The notes under the pieces: model-generated | What the model saw: the letters and a program-made list of their open reading frames with translations, nothing else | Database searches by the model: none | What the model was told of the DNA's origin: nothing | Part shown: positions 22,548 to 33,900 of the stretch, one piece after another | Numbering within the stretch: position 1 is the first letter of the stretch | Layout: each line of letters starts with the position of its first letter | Origin: Coenobita brevimanus | Taxonomy: Eukaryota; Arthropoda; Malacostraca; Decapoda; Coenobitidae | Direction of reading: 5' to 3' | NCBI GenBank assembly: GCA_032717465.1 | Contig: CM064683.1 | Span: forward strand, 37,680,542 to 37,744,541 | DNA: 64,000 nt | Program-made: the position numbers and the translations under genes

Positions 22548-22795
22548 CCTGCGATCTGGTTGTACGGTTACCAACCAGCGTTGTAAATGGTTTCCTAGAT
22601 TACTGGAAACCATTAGACTGGCCACTCAGTGTACAGCCACCTGAGGTTGCAAGAAGAGTAATAAAATGTGACAGGAAAGAATGGGGAAAAGCAGGAAGAG
22701 AGGAGGGCAGACACAGAAACAGAATGACAAATGTGAAGGAAGAAGCAGGCAACACTACATCAAGTGTGTGGATGATGGTCGCCAGCACTTACCAC
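22548..22795 (-). mobile_element. S1 composite SINE, 5' part, copy k
   Basis: AATGGTTTCCTAGATTACTG followed by GAAACCATT keeps the hairpin as a nearly perfect stem; CACTCAGTGTACAGCCACC and GATGATGGTCGCC mark the inverted 5' end. Confidence 0.6.
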
Positions 22796-23334
22796 TTCAC
22801 TCACTGTAAATCTAAGTATGCTACTTCATGACATTTATCGCCCAAACGTAAATCTGAGTCGCATACAACACGCAGACACACACAGCTCCCAAATGTAAAT
22901 ACGATATCATACCAAACCCCCAAATGCTAGTCATTTGCACAATAACAGAGAAAACATTATATTACTTAAGAGCCAGTGAGTTTGCATTTCTACATCCATC
23001 TCTTCTCTGTTTTAGGACAGACTGTATTTCTGTCCAGCTTCGGCTTTATGCAACTACACATTCATCACTAAAATCCTTACAAGTCTAACACTTTTCAGTT
23101 TATCCCACTTTAAATTCATCAGTTTTTTAAAGTATGTATTTTTCTCCCTCCATATTTACTCAGCCTTAATAACAGCCGCTGCCAACTCCACTCATATTTG
23201 GTGCTTAAAACAACCTCCATAAACCCTTCAATATGGTGATGCCCTTCATAGTTTACTCTCGATACCACCAGATAATGTTATTTAACTTAGGATGAACCTC
23301 TATGTAAGCTTAAGGTGCCTTTCTTTTACAGTAC

Positions 23335-23440
23335 ACCATTCTCTTTTGGGGGGATGGGGAAGGAGTTGAGGGACATTTGTATAACCAGACAACTGAGCTG
23401 CTTGGTTATACTGATGCCACCACATCCAGGCACCAGAGCC
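23335..23440 (+). repeat. Dispersed repeat R2, copy 4 (partial)
   Basis: GAGTTGAGGGACATTTGTAT to GATGCCACCACATCCAGGCA. Confidence 0.6.
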
Positions 23441-23470
23441 ATCCTACTGGTTCAGAATGGTATATACATA

Positions 23471-23816
23471 CAGTAAAGCCTTGATTTAATGTACCTCGAT
23501 AGACTGGATATTGGATTTAACGGACATTACAAAGCCACCAAACATCATCAGCTATATGGACAATGTCCGTTAAATGGGACACAATGGGTCGCAGTACGTG
23601 TGTTTCATGAATATGTGCAATGACAAGGATGTGAAATTAACCCCAAAAGCGCAAAATTCACGACCAAGTTAATGTAAAATGGATATGGTTTTCATTTTTA
23701 GTACTAGAATATGCACCTGAAATCCCACCTCAGGGGAGGATATCGGATATAACAGATTTTCAGGTTTATTGGATCAGGCTTCCCCCCAATTAGTCCATTA
23801 TAGGGAAGGTTTACTG
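23471..23816. mobile_element. pogo/Tigger-like MITE P1 (346 bp)
   Basis: Starts CAGTAAAGCCTTGATTTAA and ends AAGGTTTACTG, flanked by TA on both sides (23469-23470 and 23817-23818), as expected for Tc1/mariner-pogo target duplication. Internal palindromic GGACATTACAAAG/GGACAATGTCC. No ORF. Confidence 0.75.
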
Positions 23817-23859
23817 TATGTACTGTACACCACGTAGGGAACCAACGCCCCTTGTCATA

Positions 23860-24010
23860 AGCACTGCCTCACCAGAGATGGACCAGAGTCCTTCCCATGG
23901 TGTGGTGCAGGGAAATATGAGATGGTCTGGCTCTTGGGTGGATGCTCTGCTGCTTACCTCCACCCTCAGTGCATAGTACCACCACATGCAGGCTCCTCAT
24001 ACAGTGCCTT
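23860..24010 (-). repeat. Dispersed repeat R4, copy 2 (partial)
   Basis: GGCTCTTGGGTGGATGCTCT matches R4 copy 1. Confidence 0.4.
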
Positions 24011-24019
24011 GTCTGGAAG

Positions 24020-24777
24020 TGGCAAGAATAAACTAATAATGGACATCAGCAGACTGAACGAGACAAAATGCAACAATACATATAAACACACTATAATCAG
24101 TGAGGCTTAATTCTGAACACCTGTGTCAATTCATATTTTATAAACAAATTATATTTACATTCAATAAAATTTCACATATTTACCATTCAACAACACATGG
24201 TATGCTATAGTCCTATGGTCCATTTTCTACATTGTATTAACAGACATAAAAGACTCCCACAATGGTCACGAGGCCAAGATTTTGTGAAGCTCTATAAAAT
24301 ATCCTGGGCAGAATTAGTCATCTTGAATACTTAAGATACTGAAGTACTGCCATAATTTTGTAAATATACAGTAACTCAGTACAGTACAAACTCTCCAGTC
24401 TGAAACTCTCATGAGAGAAAAAATCTAATATATTTTTTATGTGAGAGGGGGTGTTGATATCGCCTGTCCTCACACAAACACTACACATTTGAAGTTTCTC
24501 TGTGCACACAAATAAGAACAGATAATAATGTAACAATACGCAGTTCCTCACTTTATGTACTGTTAACTGTACTGTAGGCTATTCATTTACATGATTTTCT
24601 AATTAGTTACCACAATGATCTGTAATCCAAAACTTTAATTTTCTGCACAACATTTGGACTTGAGCTTTTCAGGTTCGAGAGTTTGTACAGTATAACAATG
24701 TTCCAAGTTCGTGCTGGAATAATTATACCTTGTCATTTCCTTGCTTTCCTGACATTACCAGCGTGTGTTATGAGGGT
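24020..24777 (-). other. PDHB 3' flank
   Basis: AT-rich; probably PDHB 3'UTR plus intergenic DNA. No other gene seen. Confidence 0.5.
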
Positions 24778-24926
24778 TTACTGGACCTTGAGGACTTTCT
24801 TGACCGCCTTGACTACATCGTGCTGCTGTGGGATGCAGGCAATCTCTAAGCTGCGGGTATAAGGCATGGGCACGTCCACGCCCGTCACCCGTACCACCGG
24901 ACTCTCCAAGTAGTGGAATGCCTCAC
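24778..24926 (-). CDS. PDHB: PDHB coding exon 8 and stop (residues 311-358)
   Basis: Acceptor TTTTACAG|GTGAGG. It encodes [27 protein letters not shown] and a Lys-rich end [11 protein letters not shown], then TAA at 24778-24780. An ATTAAA on the minus strand near 24634-24639 is a possible poly(A) signal; no AATAAA was seen closer. Confidence 0.96.
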
Positions 24927-27900
24927 CTGTAAAACAAACCAGTTACCATTTTGCCAATATGCCAGTACTTAAACACACTTTGCATGCCACAAATAATCAT
25001 GCTGCTTTACTGCTCTAATCATCATCATCACTACCACCATCACCATCATCATCTCCAATACCTTGCTCCCTGCTAGCAACCCCACAACAGGAGATGGTCT
25101 ATACAGGACCGTCTCTGGGCTACTTTGTTCCTACATAACTCTTTCACTTTCTCAAACACTCCTCTTCCTTCTCTCCCACTCGTGTACTTATTCACTCTCC
25201 TTCCATACCAAAAAAGGTATCAGCCATTCCTCTTCTTCTTCCTTCTTTTTCACCATCTCACCAATGTACATCCCCATGCAATTCTTCCGTCATTCCCAAC
25301 ACACTCACTCTCTACTATCCTGGCGCAGATCTCTGAGCCAACCCCCGACTGTGGCCAGCCCTGCTCGACGGTGACCAGGTTGCGGGTCTTGATGACAGAC
25401 TTGACTATAGCCTCTTCATCCAAGGGGCGGAGGGAACGTAAATTTATCACCTCGCACTCAATGCCTTCCCCTGCCAGTGCCCCTGCTGCCTCCAGTGCCA
25501 ACATTACCGCACGTGAGTGGGCCACCAGTGTTATGTGCTGACCTGAAGAGTAAAGATACTGATTATCCATTGAATTATACTCTTCTCACTTTAACTTGAC
25601 TTTAACTTGTCTCTCTGTACAGGCTGAAAATGAATACCAATAACACTTTAATGACACCAAAATATCCCATGTTTTTATACATTTTTACAATGATGTTATG
25701 AGAATGTATTCTTTACACTGATTCAATATTTCTTTCTTTCAGTTGAAAGATACCACTTAAGATTAATACAGTACAGGTACACCCCAGTTTAACGATGCAA
25801 TTGGTTAGGTAAAAAAAACCGCTAGGTGGGGTACCGTATATCGGGGTAGTTTTAACAAGTAAAGTAATGGGATGTGTTTTTCAGCCTTGGGTTCCCCCCC
25901 CCAATCAAGTCCAAAACCCACCCAAATAAGCCCCAAAACAAGTTTTAAACCAATCTAAATGGCCTAACATCTGTAAGAGAACCTAACCTAAGCCTAACAT
26001 CTTACTCAATAAAACCAACAAAATCTGAAAATCATCAAATATAGGTCTGGAGAAAATCAAGATTAGTAAACTGTACCCTAAAATGACAATATACACCCCA
26101 CCTATGCCTAAAACACATTAATCTAGGTCTAAAAACTGTTTATAAATCAACCTAAACACACAATTTTAGTCTAAAATATCATCAAAATTGGTAAAAGAAA
26201 TAAAAACCCATCAATAAACCGGGCTTTGGCCATCATTAGGAGGGGTATGGTGGTATTTCTACCCCATCGTTAAGCCAGGGTATGGCATCTAGGGGTATCG
26301 TATATTGGGGTATTACTGTATATTACCAATGAGTTCCTATATATTGTGTAATATTTATCCACAATACCAAAATATCATATGTAATTAAAAAGTTTTATAA
26401 TAAGGTCCCTAAGGGGAGATTGAGCACTTACTGAGGGGAGAGGTGCTTTCTCTCTTTCCTGTTTACACTTTGTGACAACAGCATGTCTTCCAGTCTGGAG
26501 CCTTTTCTTCTCATAGCCCCATTATGAGTTAGTACATTGACTTCTTATTCTCTAAAAGGTATTTTTGATAGTACTGAGCCTATGTTAGTAGTATTTTGAA
26601 AGCAGAATCTTCCATGAAAATTATGAGATATAAGAAATATTTAATAGCTGTGTGAGAAGACGAAGAACTGATGTGTTGGCAGCTTGCCACCCTGGGGTAA
26701 GACTAGGCAGTCCAGTATACCACTCTGATACTAAAATGTGTTTTGTAATTATGAATTACAGGTGATGAATTCTTATCCTGTGCAGCATCACCCTAACACC
26801 TAAAGGTTAGGGCGATCAAAGGGGCAGCTGCATTATCTTAATTCCCTGAAATACTCAATGAAAATTTTTATGTTCCACATTTAAGTATGATACTTTCATC
26901 TTATTAATTTGCTTGAAACTACTTGAAAGTTCTAACACTTTCAGAGGTGCAAGTCTGGGTGTCAGTCTGGGAATGGACTGCAACCTAGTCCTGGCACAGT
27001 ATTTTACTTCTGCAACTGGGTCCTGCATGGCCATTGGCTGGTTTTCAAGCATTTTTCAAGCATTTTTCACCATGGATCAAGTTCAATCTCCCTGTGTCAA
27101 CTAGTATGTACGGGGAGACAGTGCATTAACAAAGGACCACCTTCTACAGCCATGTGTTTTATTGACATCATCTCAGGAAAATACTCATCTTCCAAGAAAA
27201 CTTAAATTGAGAATCCACAGCAGAGTCAAGAATTTGGATGTCTCATACTATAAGGGAGGGTCAAAGCTACCACATATATTTTGTACCATTCACCAAGCTA
27301 ATGTGTGTGCATCTTTTTATACTAAGTTCCTTTATTACTTTTTTGAGATGTACTAATGACAGTCCAAAATCTTTCATATATGCATAACCCTTTAATCAAA
27401 TGTACTGGTTAATTATTTTGAAAGTGATTGTTTTGGCCAGTATATCTCTATCCTGAATGTTGCATTATAACATTAACACTAAAATATGGTGCTACTTATG
27501 ATGAAGAGCTATGGAATGGCTGTAGGGCCATATCATCGTCATATTCTGCCACTGAGCTGTGTGAAATACGCTACAGAAGCATGAAAACCTGGGCCAAGTC
27601 AAGGTGAAAAGAGCATAATGCATCAGCAGTTCTCTTTCCTCTATCATTCTCATTTACAGTATCATCTCCACAGTACTTCACTCTTAATGACCCAGCATCC
27701 ATGATTCATTTTGCAGGTTATTTACTGTATATCCTTTAAATAGCAACACAGATGGTATGAATAACAAACAAAGGAGCATCAACATGTTGTAGGCCTAAGA
27801 AGAAATAAACTTATAAAGAAAGGCATTGCAGCTAGATTGTTTTCATGTAATGGAACTGGGCCACTCCCACAACTTGAGTACAGTATGGTACTAATTCATT

Positions 27901-30900
27901 CTTGCATGAAATCCTATGAACCTTTGTTATGAAGAAGGAATGAGTCTCCCTGGTTACTAGTCACATCAATCCTCCACCTGACTACACTTTGCCATCACCT
28001 GACGTGAAAGGAGTTGAGGATTTTTGTCAGGTGAAAACAAGTCGATTGCAGGAAACCTCATTAATACATACATAATGACAAGAGAATGTTGAGCTGTAAT
28101 ACGTTAAATCACTAAGGAAGAGGGGCTGTGAAACCTCATAGGCCTCCTCGAATACAGCACTGAAGACAACTCACCTTCACGCTCAATTTTGGCCTTTCCA
28201 ATGGGAACAATGAAGTCCTTATTGAGCACCTGGTCAGATATCTCAAAGGCAGTGCCATAAAGCAGCTCATTCTCCAACACCACCACAGGGTCAGGGTCTC
28301 GAATGGCGGCCTTCAACAGACCTTTTGCATCCTCGGAGGAGTATGGAGACACTACCTGCACCACACATACACACATTATCACCTTGTTACAGTGGAATTC
28401 AACCCTCTGAATCTGGGATATGCCCATTCAAGTTTAATCCTGCCAATACCCACAAATTTTATTCAACCTGGAAAAGGTCTCCCAGGGGTGTTGGGGTTTA
28501 CTGCTCACGTAATGCCACTCAGGGATGAGTGAGGCTGGACACTCTAATCTTCAATGTCAGGACCGACTTGCCTAGCCCCAGGCTCCTATGCTCCTCATGG
28601 GGCAACATAGGATTGGATTTTGGATGGAAAAGGCCTCATGTACCGAAGGGGATAATAGGTAATAATGCTATAACTAACTCCCTCTTGTCCAAAAAAATCT
28701 GTCTTAAGGTAAATAAAATCATCAGAAGACTGCAAGAATAAAATGATAATGAAGAGAGTTATGGTACCAAACTTTCTGGCTTCTATGTTCACATTTAGCT
28801 GAATAAAATCACCTAACTTTGCCGGGAATAATATTTAAGAGACCATGCAAAGATGTGACACCAAGGGGCTGACAAGAAACAAAGGAATTTGCAAGGCTGT
28901 GAAGAGCTAGGAAGATTGTAATTCTTTCAATCCAACTGACATTCTTTGTACTGTATATACTTCATTCTTACTGCTACCAGACAACTTCATTCAACTTCAG
29001 GAAGGCTCCTTGTATGGAAGGGATTTATCAAGGCTGGACTGACTCCCTCCACTCCATAAAGTCTATCATATGCAGAAATAATCTCACGAGATTGCAAGAA
29101 TAATATGAAGGAGATATTTCCAGACTGAATAAGTTAGGAAGTGTTCTTGTACTAATCTAACCCCTCCAGTCTCAAAAATCTATCCTAGCCCATATAAAAA
29201 AAAGAGTGGCTAACAATAAGGGCAGTATGCAGCTGGCCAATAACATGAGGGATGGGGTGGAGAGGTATATGAGAGAGGGGGGTGTGAGTTGGGAGCAGGG
29301 CAGTGAAATGGCGCGGGACAGGGCGACTTGGAGGCGATTTGTTTGTGGCCACCCCAAACGGGATTGAGGCGTCTGGCAATAGATAGATAGATAGATAGAT
29401 AGACAAGAATAAAATGAAGAAGACATCCCTAGGGTATACAAGTTAAGAACGTTAAAGAGTGGGCTACATGAGTCAAAGATGCTAAGGGGTGGGCTACATG
29501 AGTCAAAGACGCTAAGGGGTGGGATATATGAGTCAAAGAAGCTAAGGGGTGGGCTACATGAGTCAAAGATGCTAAGGGGTGGGCTACATGAGTCAAAGAT
29601 GAGCTATGGGGTGTGAATCTGGACAACTGGGGTGAAAATGACGTCTTTCACATTGGAAAGGTCACTCCACCATCCCAGCCAAAACCATTAATAGGTGGGG
29701 GTGCCCACCATCCACTTACTCAATGTACTGCTGCTTTGGGTGCCAGCCCTTTCCTCTCTTCATTCCTTTTCTTTCTTTCCTTCATTCTTTCCTCTTCCTT
29801 CTGCCTATGGGTGACTCTACACTAAGTGACAAGCCAAATGGTTTCCTGTACACCAGGAAACAACTTAATATGCTGGGTGGTTACCATAACACCAAATTAG
29901 AGTGCCTGATGGTTTAGTGAGTAATTAAGGTGCTCCAATCAGACTGAGCCTGTGTAGGTTTATATCCAAGGGATGGTTGGGGTTTATTGCTCATGTAATG
30001 CCACTCAGGGATGAATGAGGTTGGTCACTCTCATCTTAAATGTCAGGACCAACTTACCTAGCCCAGGGCTCCTACACTCCTCATGGGGCAACATAGGACT
30101 GGATGACGGATGGATTATTATTAATATTTTATATCAATCACTCTTCCAGGGCTTCCTCTATCATAATGTAAATGCTTTTGCCTTTATTTGGAAGGAAAAA
30201 TTAATGTTCTTCGTCAAAAACCATTAGGTTATTGTTGTCTGAAAGCTGCAAAACTCTGACAGCATCTTCTGCCAAAATTATTAGTAGCACCAGTGAAATT
30301 TCTAATATTAGGTGATGAAAACTGCAATACCTGGGATGAAAGTAAGACATCAAGGGAAAAATATGGACACCAGATGTTTGATATGGACACTCTAAGTGAA
30401 AATATGAACACTAGGGTGAAGATATGGACACCTGGGGTTACAGAAAGATATGGGCACAGGGGTTAGGATACTGATACTAGGGATGAGGAAACAGACACTA
30501 GAGGTTAGGACATGGGTACCTTAAGGCCAGGGCAGTGAGAGTACCACGCCCCAAAACACTGGGAGTGCTGGGCACCGACTCCTGCCGCTGCTCCATTAGG
30601 GCCACGGAACACTATTGGCACGTGCATCTGAAACATCGTGTAATTAATTAGCCACAAGCAGATATTTATTACTGCCCTATTTTTCTATCTGTTTTTGCCA
30701 CATGAATCAATCCCTTCAACCTAATGACTTACTTATTCTATTACAGTACTGCTACATCCAAACAGCTTTATTCAGCTTATGGGAAGGCAGTGAAATGGCA
30801 GGGGACAGTGTGACATGGAGGCAATTTGTTTGTGGCCACCCCTTACAGGATTAAGGCGTCTGGCAATAGATATATGGGAGACATTCTGAACTGCACGAGT

Positions 30901-33900
30901 TCGACATATATACACCTTTTATTAACCCCTTCACCACATGAGGTCTGCCATAAGCTGAAGAAAATTGTCTGGGGAAAAAAAAAAAAAAAAAAAAGCATCA
31001 ACGGACAGAAAGGAATAATAATGGAGGTGACCAAGAACAATTTGCCTCCATGTCTCCCTGTAATCCACAAAATTGGTGACCCTTCTCCATCCCACACCAC
31101 TCCCACAAATACACCTGATGGAAATAAAGGAAACTATCAGCACCTCAGAATGGGAAGGAAAATATTTAAAAGCTAATACAGTATATAAGAAAGTGCAGCA
31201 ACATAGAGGATTATCATTATCACCATCATCATAATCACCATCATCGTCTTCCCACCACTTTTTCACACCCACAGCTATGATAAAGGAGGGTCCAGAAAAA
31301 AAAAGTAAGAAATTTCATCAACAGCAACCCTAATGATATGGGCCACAAACTCCATCACTTACCATTCATGGCCCCAGAATCCTAACTCTACCCACAGATA
31401 CAGTACATCAGGCACAGATTTTTTTTGGGGGGATGGGGGTATGCCCTCCTACTTTTATCAGACCAGTGCTTACTTATAATAAAAGAACAATGTTATTCAG
31501 CCAAAGACAAATATGGTCCTGCACTAACATCTGCTTGTATTATTATACTTTCATGATTAAAACAAGTGAAACAAATGAGAATTTTTATTTTTTTATTGCA
31601 TACATGCATTAAGTACTAGTTCTGCAAGGAACTCCCTCCCCTTTTTCCAAAATGCTGGATCTGGCCCTGTACTGTATGTGCAAGAAGAGCAACAAGAATA
31701 TAAAGAATTTATGAAAGATGACATGCTCTGGTAAAAGATGTAAATAAATTTGGTAGAAATGCTCACCAGGCCAGCTGACATATAAAAGGTCTTGGAGGCA
31801 GAGTTGATGACATGGTCAATGGCTTGCATGGAGAAGTTGAAGGTCATGAACTCACACACGGGACGCAGACCACCCTGACAACAAACAAAAATACAATATA
31901 AAGAACTAGTTCTAACCGGATGAAGATTCCTATCCTCTTTCAGTGAAGTTGATGGCCAAATGTAGTACAGCTGGAGGGTTGATTTAAGTAGCAACAAAGG
32001 AGACTCATTTCTATCTCACAACTCTGGATCATTAGATTTCATGAATATATGACTAAGTACTAAAGTTTTGAGTGCAAAAATGAACAAACTATGGTAAAAA
32101 CAATAGGGGGTGCCTGCTATCCATTCACTTGATGTAATGCAAGCTTCAAGTGACTCTGTAACATGCCAAATGGTTTTCTGTAACCCAGTACCATACATCA
32201 TTTAGGCTGGAAGGTAATGGTAAACATAAAGCCAACAGAAGGATGCATGGCGGCCTAATAGGTTAAGGCACTAACTGAATGTGATCCCATAAAACATAAA
32301 TGTAAAAAAAGACACAACTACTAAAACAGACTTTCCAAGGAGATTTCCAATTGTGACTCACCAGTGCAGCTCCAACTGCAATGCCGGTAAATCCAGCCTC
32401 AGTGATGGGGGTGTCAATTACTCGCTTGTCCCCGTACTTCTTCCACAGTCCTCGTGATACCTTGTACGCTCCATCATACTGCGCCACCTCCTCACCCATC
32501 AGGAACACCTACATCAAATAAATTCATAGCAAATTACATAACGCAATGCTTCCTCTGAAGAAATCCCCATACAAAGGTTGGCTATGATACTGCTGATGTT
32601 TTCTGGGGACTGAAAGTTAAATCAAGTGCCAAACAAGCTAATGACTTCCCAACACTAGCTGGAAATTGGTGGGAAAAGAAGAAATCTTAGATATGCAATA
32701 ATATGTGTAACAATTTGACAGTCTCTGCTCTGACTCTGACTGTATGGTTTGTCTTCTCGTTGGTTAAGGAAGCTCCCTAATGCCTCCTCCTTACTTATTT
32801 ATTTTTGGATATGGTTAGTTAATATCCTTTTGTATGTTGTTTATGAAGAGTATGGCAATATTGTAAGGATTTATGTAACAGAATAGGACAGTAACGCATA
32901 AGCAAAATAATTCACTTAGGAAAAGGTGTTAGGGACCTTCCTAAACCAACGAGAATACAGGCCTTAGTACCTGTGGTTGAGTTTCCTACCTAAAAGTGAT
33001 GATTATGTGGGTAGTTTCCAAGCTTGGAAGCACACTTGACTCTCATTGTAATACTTCCCAGCATTGATGGAGTGAAAAAATAAATAAAAATAAAAAACTA
33101 ATAAAAAAGGTACATAGTATAACGCCCCTCACAGCCAACAAAAATCTGTTTTTGAAGGAGGAAAAGGAAACTCAAGAATACTCAGCACTTCCATTTCCCT
33201 TCTCTTTCCTACATCCTTCATCATCATTCTCATCAGCCATAACTTATTCCCATCTAAGAATGGCGTGAGGTAGGATCCAGAGAACAAGGCAGGAGACAGT
33301 ATGAAGGCAGAAGAACTATCACTATAGTTGCAGTGCGCAAGTCCGAAGGTGTCATTATCGTACCCTAACAACCTATCAGTCAACAGTGCATCTGATTTCA
33401 TATCATATTATACACAAATCATATTATTATACATAAACATAATATACACGAATTACACGTGTATCATATTAGGCTATACACGAAATTGGACACACTGTTG
33501 ACGGGCAGCTTGCCAGGGCACGATAATGACACCCTCAGGCTCGCGCATCACGACTATAGCACACCCAGTGAAATTAACAAGACACACATTCACACACCAC
33601 TCAAACCCTCAGAATCCTGGCTCCACTTGACAGATTTTTTTATCTGCTACTGATGGGTGGAAAAAGGACAGGATAATAAGATAGACAGGTAAATTAGACA
33701 GAATAGACAAATAGGTGGATAGCTATAAATAGAGGGAGATGGATTGATATACAGTATACTGAGATACACATATAAACCAAGTTGTGTGTCTGCTTTACAT
33801 ACATTTTCATCACGCTCCATCTCCTCATCCAGGGCAGAGTTGAGGGCATCGCGCACCGTCAACTGGTTAGATGATAATACCCTGCTGGTGGAGAACTTCC

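Noticed and set aside
22484..22831. 115-codon plus-strand ORF
   Set aside because: It overlaps an inverted S1 SINE 5' module including its hairpin, so it is a chance frame.
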